NCBI GenBank assembly: GCA_039795895.1
Contig: JBDKKW010000010.1
Span: forward strand, 1-30,167
Length of the DNA stretch: 30,167 nt
Direction of reading: 5' to 3'
DNA from: JBBTSQ01 sp039795895
Lineage (GTDB): Bacteria > Patescibacteriota > Minisyncoccia > Phycocordibacterales > JBAYGS01
A program made the position numbers and the translations under genes. Below, piece by piece: positions 21,595 to 28,589 of this stretch (positions are counted from its first letter, which is position 1; the number at the start of each line of letters is the position of its first letter). Under the pieces are notes generated by a model. That model saw only the letters and a list, made by a program, of their open reading frames with translations. It made no database searches and was not told the DNA's origin.

Positions 21595-21669
21595 GTTTTG
21601 TCAGCAGACAAAACAACCGAGTCAGGGTCGTGAGTTTTTGTGAGCGACGACGAGCAAAAAACTCCTGAC
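21595..21669. repeat. Palindrome cluster downstream of tRNA-Lys
   Basis: GTTTTGTC/GACAAAAC (21595-21614) forms one hairpin. GTCAG/CTGAC (21621-21625 with 21665-21669) encloses GAGTTTTT/AAAAACTC (21632-21639 with 21657-21664). No credible coding frame or family was recognised, so it may be an RNA or DNA structural element. Confidence 0.5.
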
Positions 21670-21791
21670 CACAAAAAAGAAAATGTGAAGGCGTTCGACT
21701 GGACATAATTAATATAGTATGATAAGATTATTCCGGAACAGTCGTCGAGTCTTATGGATTCGACAAAACCTCAAAATAGAAATGATTGGCT

Positions 21792-22245
21792 ATGAGTAAA
21801 GGAAATAGTACGGATTATCCCCGGGCCGTTGTTCGTGAAATTGGCGGTCAACTTGTTCTCGATGATCCTGATGCGCTCGAAATGATCCGAGGTGTGGGTA
21901 AGGTTAATTGCCGGAATACCTTTGAGATTAACACTGAGCGGGTAGCTCATTTTAAGTGCCGGTTCGCTGAACGTGGCATGAGTACCGAAGAAGGTGTGAT
22001 TGTCTTGATAAATGTCAACGATGTTAATGGGGGGACCACTCGCGGATGCGCTAATGCCCGGTACCGATTGGCAGGCGATTCGTGATAGAGGAGAAACTCC
22101 ATTTGCTCTGGGCTTAGCAAATCGACCAGGCATCCAGGAAATCTTGGATCAAATCGATAAAGAAGCCGCCGATAAACTTCGTGGTATGGCTGGTATTGCT
22201 GTGGTGGTCGTTGATCACTCGGTAGCTGAGGTATTTTTGGCCTGA
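21792..22245 (+). pseudogene. Unknown gene split by a frame change at a G6 run
   Basis: Two overlapping frames look like one protein. The first (ATG 21792, stop 22083-22085) begins MSKGNSTDYPRAVVREIGG and reaches VIVLINVNDVNGG before an unlike tail. The second, in the +1 frame, begins around 22012-22027 and reads GGPLADALMPGTDWQAIRDR through to AVVVVDHSVAEVFLA at 22245. Removing one G from the run GGGGGG (22029-22034) joins them as NDVNGG-PLADALMPG into about 150 aa. It could be a sequencing error, a real pseudogene, or expression by slippage. The alternative is two overlapping genes. The family is not recognised. A terminator follows at 22256. Confidence 0.55.
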
Positions 22246-22255
22246 ACTTTCTCAC

Positions 22256-22289
22256 AAAACCTCTTGTACATTTGTACTCGAGGTTTTTT
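22256..22289 (+). terminator. Terminator after the split gene
   Basis: AAAACCTC and GAGGTTTT (22256-22263 with 22280-22287) enclose a smaller GTAC/GTAC pairing and end in T's. Confidence 0.85.
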
Positions 22290-22299
22290 CTTTTGAGTA

Positions 22300-22308
22300 T
22301 GCTACACT
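22300..22308 (+). promoter_or_regulatory. Extended -10 of the SpoU methyltransferase gene
   Basis: TGCTACACT ends six bases before the ATG at 22315; it is identical to the polA box. Confidence 0.65.
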
Positions 22309-22314
22309 CCCACC

Positions 22315-22800
22315 ATGTCAAAAATCTCCGTACCCCAGGTCGTCTTAATCCTCGACAACATCCGTAGCGCTCACAATGTCGGCTCGATTTTTCGCACCGC
22401 AGATGCGGTGGGGGTGGAGAAAATCTTTCTCTGTGGTACGACGCCATCTCCAATCGACCGTTTTGGGCGTGAGCGTAGTGATATTGCAAAAGTGGCTTTG
22501 GGGGCAGAGAAACATATTGCGTATGAAAGTGTGGCGAGTACGAAGGAGGCGGTTTTGATGCTAAAAGCAGACGGCTACCAGATTATTGCTATCGAGCAGG
22601 CACCAGGGTCTGTGGATTATAAAAAAGTGGAACCAAAAAATCCGGTAGCCTTTGTTTTGGGTACTGAGGTCACGGGTCTTTCAAAAGAAATTCTTGATCT
22701 ATGTGATGTGATAGCGGAAATCCCTATGGCAGGGGACAAGGAATCGCTCAATGTGGTGGTGGCGGGAGGAGTGGCGTTATTTAGAATGCTGGGAAGATAA
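22315..22800 (+). CDS. SpoU/TrmH-family RNA 2'-O-methyltransferase
   Basis: A 161-aa SPOUT enzyme consisting of the trefoil-knot catalytic domain only. Motif 1 is NIRSAHNVGSIFRTADAVG (about 15-33, N and R conserved), motif 2 VAFVLGTEVTGLS (about 110-122) and motif 3 IPMAGDKESLNVVVAGGVALF (about 136-156). It uses S-adenosylmethionine to methylate ribose in tRNA or rRNA; the lack of an extra substrate domain resembles TrmL and minimal TrmH types, but the target base cannot be read. The -10 lies six bases before the start, so it is predicted to be leaderless. Confidence 0.92.
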   Translation: MSKISVPQVVLILDNIRSAHNVGSIFRTADAVGVEKIFLCGTTPSPIDRFGRERSDIAKVALGAEKHIAYESVASTKEAVLMLKADGYQIIAIEQAPGSVDYKKVEPKNPVAFVLGTEVTGLSKEILDLCDVIAEIPMAGDKESLNVVVAGGVALFRMLGR

Positions 22801-22828
22801 CAGACAACAGAACACAGACACTAGACTA
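22801..22828. repeat. Heptad tandem repeat, four units, left flank
   Basis: CAGACAA, CAGAACA, CAGACAC and TAGACTA follow directly after the methyltransferase stop. ACAGACAACAGA (22800-22811) recurs inverted at 23140-23151. Confidence 0.8.
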
Positions 22829-22839
22829 AATGATGTTGT

Positions 22840-22868
22840 TTGCAAAAGAATTGATGAAAAGGTATTCT
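22840..22868 (+). promoter_or_regulatory. Promoter of the 39-aa basic peptide gene
   Basis: TTGCAA (22840-22845) and TATTCT (22863-22868) have a 17-base spacer; the leader is about 25-30 bases. Confidence 0.6.
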
Positions 22869-22900
22869 GATAATGGAAATGTTGTTTTTAGAAACAAATT

Positions 22901-23020
22901 ATGAAGACCACCACTACTGTTGGAAGATTTTCTCGTGGCGAACTGAGTTCACTCTGGATAGCTTACAAAAGGGCTTGGCGTAAGGCTAAAAAAACGCGTA
23001 CCGAACGCGCTCGCATTTGA
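22901..23020 (+). CDS. Basic 39-aa peptide
   Basis: The ATG at 22901 opens 39 codons: MKTTTTVGRFSRGELSSLWI followed by a helical, very basic end (AYKRAWRKAKKTRTERARI). No family is recognised. It has a promoter at 22840 and a terminator at 23092 and is flanked by inverted heptad repeats. A nucleic-acid- or ribosome-binding micro-protein is possible. Whether it is translated is uncertain; the transcript might act as an RNA. Confidence 0.5.
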   Translation: MKTTTTVGRFSRGELSSLWIAYKRAWRKAKKTRTERARI

Positions 23021-23091
23021 AATGCTGATTTCGATCTTCAGTTGAAAGGTCGATTTCCTCTCAAATTCCAGCAGGCCCAGTCTCTTTACGT

Positions 23092-23130
23092 AATTCCCCA
23101 CAAATCTTCGGTTTGTGGGGAATTTTATTT
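23092..23130 (+). terminator. Terminator after the 39-aa peptide gene
   Basis: AATTCCCCACAAA and TTTGTGGGGAATT pair perfectly around TCTTCGG and are followed by TTATTT. Confidence 0.85.
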
Positions 23131-23131
23131 G

Positions 23132-23166
23132 GTCTTATGTCTGTTGTCTGTACTCTTACGTCTATC
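23132..23166. repeat. Heptad tandem repeat, five units, right flank
   Basis: GTCTTAT, GTCTGTT, GTCTGTA, CTCTTAC and GTCTATC run at seven-base steps up to the stop codon of the lamin-tail gene. TCTGTTGTCTGT (23140-23151) is the exact inverse of a segment in the left flank. Confidence 0.8.
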
Positions 23167-24236
23167 TAGAAGCTTACCGTATCTACTATCTTGCCGGAGG
23201 GATCAACTAGCTCAATAATCTCTCGTCTATTGTGCCAGATGCCGACATCTTGCTTGAGGAAGATACGCCAGGTTGAGCTGTAAAAGTTCGGTTCGTTTTT
23301 GTGTAAGTTTACGCAACCAGTGTAATTGTCGTAATTGATGATATAACGCTGACATTCTGGGGTGAGTTGAGTGGTGAATTGGGTGTAGACCTGACACTGG
23401 GGGATTTGGTCAAGTACATCGAGACAATAATTATTAAAACCGTGTGGATCAGCGGGGATATGCTCATCTCGAATAACGGGACAGTTGAGTGAGAGGGGTG
23501 GACGAAAATCTTGGTGTTGCTCAAAGTAGCCCGTGCACAGATTTTCTTTGAAAGAAACGCCGGTCGGTGGTCGACCTGTTACAATAATTGCACGTTCACC
23601 AGGAGCGAGCTCGATTGGTTGCTCGACGTTGACAGTGCCGAGATAGGGAAGATAGACACCCTGACTTTCAATATCATAACCATTGCCGTAGACACCACTT
23701 TTTAATTTCCAGCCAGCGAGACTGATTTTTTTAGTATTATTTCCCGACGCTTTAATGGTGACATACTCTTCGTCAGGTCGTCCATTGCCGACTCCACTAT
23801 AATTTTCAATCGACATCGCATTTGTGTAGCGAGAGGTTTCAATATTATTTTTAACAGCTACATTTGTCTGGTTGTTGATAGTGTAGATTTGACCAGTTGT
23901 TTTTGCAGGGGTTGCTGTGTTGGGATTGTTGTATGAGCTCTCACCCTTACCTGTGACGTTGCTTCCTGCATCAGGGACCATATTGATGGTATTTGGCACA
24001 AAGCCACCAAAAAAGCTGTGACTACTTCCAGTGCCGTTTGTGTTTGATCCGGTTTGAGTATTTGTTTGTCCGGTAAATCCAAATTCGCTTGGAGGTAGGA
24101 GGAGTGGGGAGTTGTTACCAAGGCTTCGTTGATAGCCTCCACTATAAAACCAAAGAAAAATCAGGACCGCTAAGCCAATCAAAAACCACTTCATGTGCTC
24201 AACTGCGCTATGTACAGGACCTTCTTTTTCAGCCAT
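23166..24236 (-). CDS. Membrane-anchored lamin-tail-domain protein
   Basis: A 356-aa protein with a short cytoplasmic N-terminus, one membrane segment (about 15-31, MKWFLIGLAVLIFLWFY), a Ser/Asn/Gly-rich linker (about 35-140) and a beta-rich lamin-tail (LTD)-like domain. LTD features are NYSGVGNGRPDEEYVTIKAS, ISLAGWKLKSG and the final strand REIIELVDPSGKIVDTVSF. Several cysteines (near 238, 259, 278, 287 and later) suggest disulfides outside the cell. LTD proteins are often found on surfaces. The role here is unknown. Its extended -10 TGGTATACT lies six bases before the ATG. Confidence 0.75.
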   Translation of the reverse strand: MAEKEGPVHSAVEHMKWFLIGLAVLIFLWFYSGGYQRSLGNNSPLLLPPSEFGFTGQTNTQTGSNTNGTGSSHSFFGGFVPNTINMVPDAGSNVTGKGESSYNNPNTATPAKTTGQIYTINNQTNVAVKNNIETSRYTNAMSIENYSGVGNGRPDEEYVTIKASGNNTKKISLAGWKLKSGVYGNGYDIESQGVYLPYLGTVNVEQPIELAPGERAIIVTGRPPTGVSFKENLCTGYFEQHQDFRPPLSLNCPVIRDEHIPADPHGFNNYCLDVLDQIPQCQVYTQFTTQLTPECQRYIINYDNYTGCVNLHKNEPNFYSSTWRIFLKQDVGIWHNRREIIELVDPSGKIVDTVSF

Positions 24237-24242
24237 GGGAGA

Positions 24243-24251
24243 AGTATACCA
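24243..24251 (-). promoter_or_regulatory. Extended -10 of the lamin-tail gene, leaderless type
   Basis: TGGTATACT on the minus strand ends six bases before the ATG at 24236, matching the yidC box exactly. Confidence 0.65.
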
Positions 24252-24296
24252 GAGGATAGTGAAGAAGATAAGAAGCGGGAGAGTAGGATGGAGTGG

Positions 24297-24339
24297 AAAA
24301 AGCCCCGCGGTTTGGTCCGACCAAACCGCGGGGCTTTTT
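24297..24339. terminator. Strong terminator after mutM
   Basis: A 17-bp perfect stem (24301-24317 with 24319-24335, including GCCCCGCGG) is flanked by A's and T's on both sides, so it works in either direction. mutM on the minus strand ends just before it. Confidence 0.9.
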
Positions 24340-24343
24340 GTAG

Positions 24344-25285
24344 CTAGTATTTAATTTGGTGTTTCGCACAAAAATGCGCGTGTCTACCATTCATCCGGAT
24401 TTTTTCGATAGTCCCCACACAGCCCTTTTTCGAACATTTTTTACCAGTCTCTCTGTAGGCTTTGTGGTGGTACTGGAATTTCCCGTGCTCACCGAGTGGA
24501 TTTCGATAGTCTGAAGTCGAATCCCCACCAAAATCAATGCCTTTCACGAGCATTTCCTTCATTGAGCGGAACATTAGGGTGAGTTTTTCTTTTGGAATCT
24601 TCGAGACTTTCGAAAGTGGGTGGACGCCTGCGACCCACAGTATTTCATCTGAATAAATATTACCAATACCCGCGACAACTTTGGGATCCATCAGTACCTG
24701 CTTTATCTTTCCATTCGGCCGTGTGTAGAGTCGTGCTTCAAAATCAGTAAGTTGAAACGTTTTTTCGAGAGGTTCTGGGCCAGTACCTTTTAGGTGTTCG
24801 CTTGTGTGTAATGCCTTTGTCTCAATCAAAGTGACTTTGGCAAATTTTCGCATATCAGAAAGGGCCAAATGCTTGCCGTTCTTAAATGACATTACGAAAT
24901 GCAAAAACTGATTGAATGGATCTTTCAAAACCTCTGGTGCTACCGCGATCCAACTCTCTGAATCACTCGGTCTTTTTCCAGAACCTTTTTTCTTGTTTTT
25001 TGTGTAGGTTCCATACAAAAGATGTCCGGTCATTTTCATATGCACGAGTATGGTGTGTCCCGAAGAAAGTTCGATGAGTACGTTTTTGGCACGGCGATGC
25101 ACCGCGGTCACTTTTCCACCCACCACTTTCTTTTGCATCAGTGTAAAAAAACGAGCGTCTTTGATGTTATCCTTGCCTTTGTGGTGGGGACTTTCATAAT
25201 CCGTCCAGATATCAGAAATGGTATGCCCCACAATCAGTTTGTGGAGCATGGTGGCTGTGGTATGGACTTCGGGGAGTTCGGGCAT
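24344..25285 (-). CDS. mutM: Formamidopyrimidine-DNA glycosylase (Fpg/MutM)
   Basis: Fpg removes oxidised purines such as 8-oxoguanine and cuts the strand by beta,delta-elimination. The 313-aa protein starts with the catalytic MPELPEV (P2, E3) and has RRAKNVLIEL with the conserved lysine (K67), HMKMTGHLL, the helix-two-turn-helix segment DPKVVAGIGNIYSDEILW, and a C-terminal zinc-finger region. The finger is unusual: C284-x4-C289 and C306-x2-H309, where the standard enzyme has C-x2-C and C-x2-C. R301 is the likely finger arginine. The murE-like gene ends about 40 bases upstream of its start. Confidence 0.93.
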   Translation of the reverse strand: MPELPEVHTTATMLHKLIVGHTISDIWTDYESPHHKGKDNIKDARFFTLMQKKVVGGKVTAVHRRAKNVLIELSSGHTILVHMKMTGHLLYGTYTKNKKKGSGKRPSDSESWIAVAPEVLKDPFNQFLHFVMSFKNGKHLALSDMRKFAKVTLIETKALHTSEHLKGTGPEPLEKTFQLTDFEARLYTRPNGKIKQVLMDPKVVAGIGNIYSDEILWVAGVHPLSKVSKIPKEKLTLMFRSMKEMLVKGIDFGGDSTSDYRNPLGEHGKFQYHHKAYRETGKKCSKKGCVGTIEKIRMNGRHAHFCAKHQIKY

Positions 25286-25323
25286 AGCGGTATGATGCCG
25301 GAAAGCGTTGGTGTCTGCAACTA

Positions 25324-26601
25324 CTACTGGTCTTTTTTGAATAGCTTAGTGAGTTCTTCTCGTGTCACAGTCGCATCATCCCAAGGGAGCTTGGTGTTGT
25401 TTGGTCCCATTATGTACGGATCGGTGCCTTTGCCCGTAATCAGCACAGTGTCGCCAGTTCCAGCTAAAGAAATAGCGGTACGGATAGCTTCTCGACGATC
25501 CACAATCACTTGTGCTTGTTTTTCAGTAACACCAGCTTGTACGTCTTCAATAATTTTCATCGGGTCTTCATCGTAGGGATCTTCGTTGGTGAGAATGATG
25601 TCGTCACAAAATTTCTCAGCGATTGCGCCCATCTCTTTTCGTTTCCATTTGTCACGGCCACCACCGGTAGATCCCAGTACGCAAATTTTTCGAGATTCTT
25701 GAAATGTTTCGTAGAGTTTTGAGAGAGAATCGGTGGTGTGGGCGTAGTCGACAATCACATCAAATGTCTGCTTTTCTCCAATCGAGACTCGTTCGACACG
25801 TCCGCGCACTCCACGAAAATTGGCTACAGCTTTTTGGATAGTCGGAAGTCCAATTCCAAATGCTTCGGCCATTTTGATGGCGCCTAAGATATTATAGATA
25901 TTAAACAATCCCGAAAGGTGGGTTTGTATCTGAGTATTTTTGTAGGTAAAACTACTTCCATGTGTACCCAGTGAAAGATTTTGAATAGCGTTTTTAGAAA
26001 AACCAATCGTCTCAATGATACCAAGTGCTTTGAAGTGCGAAGATTCCGATTCATCTTCATTGATCACCAACACTTTTCGCTTCTTCGATGAATTCTTTAG
26101 TGTCCGAGCAATTGAAAGCTTTGCATCGCGATATTTTTCAAACGAACCATGTGATTCGATGTGCTCGGGAGAGAGGTTGGTAAAAATTAATCCATCGAGT
26201 GCGATGAATCGGTGTCGGAAGAATCGCGCACCCTCTGAGGTGGTCTCAATGACTGCATACTGACATCCGGCCGTGACCGCTCTGTGCAAGAAGTGTTGCA
26301 TGAAAAATCTTCCTGGCATCGACATTTTGTATTTGTTGTCGGTCGACTCTGTATCAATTTTAAACCGTACTGTATTTGAGACGGCTGTTTTAAAGCCAGC
26401 CTGCTCAAGTAGGGTGGAGAGAATTTCAGTGGTAGTGCTTTTGCCTTTGGTGCCGGTCACTGCGAGCACTGTAATCTTCCGAGAAGGGAAGCGGTAGACG
26501 ATTGCTCCCAACAAAGCCATAGAGTAGTGGTAGATAGGCTGAAAAAAGGCGTAGACTGATTTAGGAATTATTTTTTCGACGGCTCGAAGTAGAGTATCCA
26601 T
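25324..26601 (-). CDS. murE: MurE-like Mur ligase lacking the usual N-terminal domain
   Basis: Mur ligases add amino acids to UDP-MurNAc peptides. From ATG 26601 the protein is 425 aa. An N-terminal stretch with hydrophobic residues (about 17-36) leads straight into the ATPase loop GTKGKSTTT (50-58), then NLSPEHIESHG, the central domain, and a C-terminal domain with VDYAHTTDSLSKL and VLGSTGGGRDKWKR. The substrate motif reads TNEDPYDEDP, not the DNPR typical of meso-diaminopimelate-adding MurE, so the third residue added is uncertain. The usual N-terminal UDP-binding domain appears absent. A TATTAT hexamer lies six bases before this start; the longer frame crosses that promoter region. Confidence 0.8.
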   Translation of the reverse strand: MDTLLRAVEKIIPKSVYAFFQPIYHYSMALLGAIVYRFPSRKITVLAVTGTKGKSTTTEILSTLLEQAGFKTAVSNTVRFKIDTESTDNKYKMSMPGRFFMQHFLHRAVTAGCQYAVIETTSEGARFFRHRFIALDGLIFTNLSPEHIESHGSFEKYRDAKLSIARTLKNSSKKRKVLVINEDESESSHFKALGIIETIGFSKNAIQNLSLGTHGSSFTYKNTQIQTHLSGLFNIYNILGAIKMAEAFGIGLPTIQKAVANFRGVRGRVERVSIGEKQTFDVIVDYAHTTDSLSKLYETFQESRKICVLGSTGGGRDKWKRKEMGAIAEKFCDDIILTNEDPYDEDPMKIIEDVQAGVTEKQAQVIVDRREAIRTAISLAGTGDTVLITGKGTDPYIMGPNNTKLPWDDATVTREELTKLFKKDQ

Positions 26602-26607
26602 CAGTAA

Positions 26608-26613
26608 ATAATA
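26608..26613 (-). promoter_or_regulatory. -10 of the murE-like gene; decides the start
   Basis: TATTAT on the minus strand ends six bases before ATG 26601. The open frame continues upstream, but this placement favours the short start. Confidence 0.5.
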
Positions 26614-26638
26614 GCTTAAAACCAGAGCGGGTATACTA

Positions 26639-26666
26639 TTGACAAGTACATAAATACATGTATGAT
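26639..26666 (+). promoter_or_regulatory. Promoter of the metallo-hydrolase gene
   Basis: TTGACA (26639-26644) and TATGAT (26661-26666) are separated by 16 bases. The leader is about 60 bases before ATG 26732. Confidence 0.7.
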
Positions 26667-26731
26667 TGGCAACGGAAATCAAAACGCGATTGTTTTGGTA
26701 CTGCACCTCACAAAAAAGAAAGAATACAGTT

Positions 26732-27772
26732 ATGAGTTCAAACAGCAAATTCGGTTCAATCAACAGTGGTCAGATGCGTGTGGCAGTGGGAGGCGTCCGA
26801 GGGTCACTTCCAGTGTCAGGTGCCGCCTATAATCTGTTTGGTGGCAATACTACCTCTGTCCGGGTGTTCTCGGATTGTCTGCCTCCCGATATGGCTCTGA
26901 TTGTTGATGGCGGCACCGGTTTCTTTCCGCTCTCGATGGGGGCGGTGAATCAGGGTGCCCAGCGTTTGATGATTTTTCTCACGCATCATCACCATGATCA
27001 CAATCAAGGTTTGTTTATCGCCCCGCCGACCTTCATGCCGAAGATTCAGAAGATTGTGTGGGGACCAGTGGAGTTGAATGTTGGCCCGGAAAAAATGTTC
27101 CGTCACTTGATGACCCCACCGTTTCATCCGGTGGATTTTAAGACGGTGGCGGGAAGTTTTTCCTTCCAAGACATCACTCGGCCGAGGAGCTGTGTTGTCC
27201 TCTTTCATCCGCTCGGTGGCGGGCCACTGCTTCTCGCCGTGGACAAGCTTGAGAAAATCAAGAAGGGGGATGGGATGGTGCGTTTTGCAACACATAATCT
27301 TCAGAAGCTCAACGAATGTCTCTTGGTCCGGATGTATTACAGCAACCATCCGGAGCGGACTATCTGTTACCGGTTTGAGGAGTTGCCGACTGGCAAGGTG
27401 TTTGTGTTTCTCACGGACAATGAGAACACGGCTGCATTGCCCGCTCCGGTCAAGGCACATCTTGAAAATGCCGGACTTCTGATTATGGACGCTCAATACA
27501 GTGAGAATGTGTATCACGCTCGAACCAAGGGGTTTGGGCATGCGACTCCTGCTTACTGTGTCCAGACCGCCATTGAGTGCGGGGTCTTGCAGTTGGGATT
27601 CACTCATCATGATCCAACCTCAACCGATGCCTATCTCAAGGATACTATCCTTGTTGAGGGTCACGCGGAACTTGCTCGACGGAGCGAAAATACTGAAGTG
27701 CCTGTTGCCCTTTCCAATGTCTTTCTTTGTGCCGATGGCCAGGTGATTGATGTTGGTGGTGGCTACAAGTAG
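26732..27772 (+). CDS. Metallo-beta-lactamase-fold hydrolase
   Basis: A 346-aa metal-dependent hydrolase. The opening VGGVRGSLPVSGAAYNLFGG resembles the GTRGS-x-P-x-x-G-x2-Y-GGN start of a phosphodiesterase-like branch. The metal motif H85-x-H87-x-D89-H90 (LTHHHHDHNQG) is intact. Later ligands fit D229 (FLTDNEN), D253 (LIMDAQY), H270 (GFGHAT) and the H292-H293-D pair (THHDP). The family includes cyclic-nucleotide phosphodiesterases and RNase Z relatives; the substrate is unknown. Codon use looks more G+C-rich than its neighbours. It has its own promoter and terminator. ATG 26732 is preferred because upstream codons overlap the promoter. Confidence 0.88.
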   Translation: MSSNSKFGSINSGQMRVAVGGVRGSLPVSGAAYNLFGGNTTSVRVFSDCLPPDMALIVDGGTGFFPLSMGAVNQGAQRLMIFLTHHHHDHNQGLFIAPPTFMPKIQKIVWGPVELNVGPEKMFRHLMTPPFHPVDFKTVAGSFSFQDITRPRSCVVLFHPLGGGPLLLAVDKLEKIKKGDGMVRFATHNLQKLNECLLVRMYYSNHPERTICYRFEELPTGKVFVFLTDNENTAALPAPVKAHLENAGLLIMDAQYSENVYHARTKGFGHATPAYCVQTAIECGVLQLGFTHHDPTSTDAYLKDTILVEGHAELARRSENTEVPVALSNVFLCADGQVIDVGGGYK

Positions 27773-27785
27773 TGTTCTTTTACGC

Positions 27786-27818
27786 AAACCCCGCTCGTTC
27801 TTACGAGCGGGGTTTTTC
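27786..27818 (+). terminator. Terminator after the metallo-hydrolase gene
   Basis: AAACCCCGCTCGT and ACGAGCGGGGTTT pair perfectly around TCTT and run into T's. Confidence 0.9.
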
Positions 27819-27848
27819 TATTATTGATTATTTTGCTATTTTTTTTCA

Positions 27849-28418
27849 CTATTTTCCCAGTATCTTCAGTGCCGCTTTTATGCGATCAGAAGTTCTGGTA
27901 TGAATTACTTCTACTTTTTTCAAAGCCTCACGCGCTTCGATTTGTGAGTAACCGAGGGATTTGAGCGCTTCAAGTGCGTCCACTTCTTCACGGAGTGTGG
28001 TACCGGATTCTGCATCTTCTGCTTCGAATTTTCCTTTGAGCTCAAGCACAATCTTTTGCGCGAGTTTGTTTCCAATACCAGACACTTTGGTAAGGTGCGA
28101 GGTATCTTGCGAGGTGACCGCTCGGCGTAAAGCGGGGAGGGTGGTGACATTGAGTACGCCGAGAGCTGTCTTCGGACCAATGCCGGAGATTGAGATCAGT
28201 AATTCAAAAAATGATTTGGTAGCAAAATCTTTAAATCCGTAGAGATCGAGTGCGTCTTCGCGTACCGCAAGATAGGTAAAGAGGGTGACTTTGGTATCTT
28301 CGCGGAGGCTTGTAAGAGTCTCTTCGGTCATCGAAACTTTGTATCCCACGCCAGACACGTCGATAATAGCGAAGCGAGCTTCTTTGTGTACCACCGTACC
28401 AGATAGTCGTGCAATCAT
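27849..28418 (-). CDS. ruvA: Holliday junction branch-migration protein RuvA
   Basis: RuvA binds the four-way junction and recruits RuvB. The 189-aa protein has the OB-fold N-terminus MIARLSGTVVHKEARFAIIDVSG (1-23) with VGYKV, a helix-hairpin-helix pair around LISISGIGPKTALGVLN and LTKVSGIGNKLAQKIVLELK, and a C-terminal RuvB-contacting domain with EALKSLGYSQIEAREALKK (about 149-167). The -10 TGCTACCAT lies six bases before the ATG. ruvB and ruvC are elsewhere in the window, so the ruv genes are unlinked. Confidence 0.96.
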   Translation of the reverse strand: MIARLSGTVVHKEARFAIIDVSGVGYKVSMTEETLTSLREDTKVTLFTYLAVREDALDLYGFKDFATKSFFELLISISGIGPKTALGVLNVTTLPALRRAVTSQDTSHLTKVSGIGNKLAQKIVLELKGKFEAEDAESGTTLREEVDALEALKSLGYSQIEAREALKKVEVIHTRTSDRIKAALKILGK

Positions 28419-28424
28419 CTCTCT

Positions 28425-28433
28425 ATGGTAGCA
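28425..28433 (-). promoter_or_regulatory. Extended -10 of ruvA, leaderless type
   Basis: TGCTACCAT on the minus strand ends six bases before the ATG at 28418. Confidence 0.55.
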
Positions 28434-28467
28434 CTCTCTTAGTGAATTACAAAAATCTTTTTATTTT

Positions 28468-28516
28468 GAATCCCTTTGGTGAGCCTAAGTCCGGACAAGG
28501 CTCACCAAAGGGATTC
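28468..28516. repeat. Perfect 18-bp inverted repeat
   Basis: GAATCCCTTTGGTGAGCC (28468-28485) and its exact complement (28499-28516) enclose a 13-base loop that itself contains TCCGGA. No T-tract follows on either strand, so it is not a standard terminator. It lies between the divergent ruvA and rpsT genes. Confidence 0.75.
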
Positions 28517-28570
28517 AGGGTCAGTGGGGAGGGGATGAAGACTGTGAAAGTTGCATATTTACCCCATATC

Positions 28571-28579
28571 TGATACTAT
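28571..28579 (+). promoter_or_regulatory. Extended -10 of rpsT
   Basis: TGATACTAT ends ten bases before the ATG at 28590, predicting a leader of only a few bases. Confidence 0.6.
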
Positions 28580-28589
28580 CCTCGCACAT

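Noticed and set aside
21443..21706. Minus-strand open frame over tRNA-Lys encoding CAPSWNRTNDPLLKRE
   Set aside because: This is the well-known spurious translation of the antisense of a tRNA gene; it overlaps the tRNA and its terminator.
26816..27610. Minus-strand 264-codon open frame opposite the metallo-hydrolase
   Set aside because: The plus frame has the complete metal-binding motif set; the minus translation is His/Arg/Gln-rich without features.
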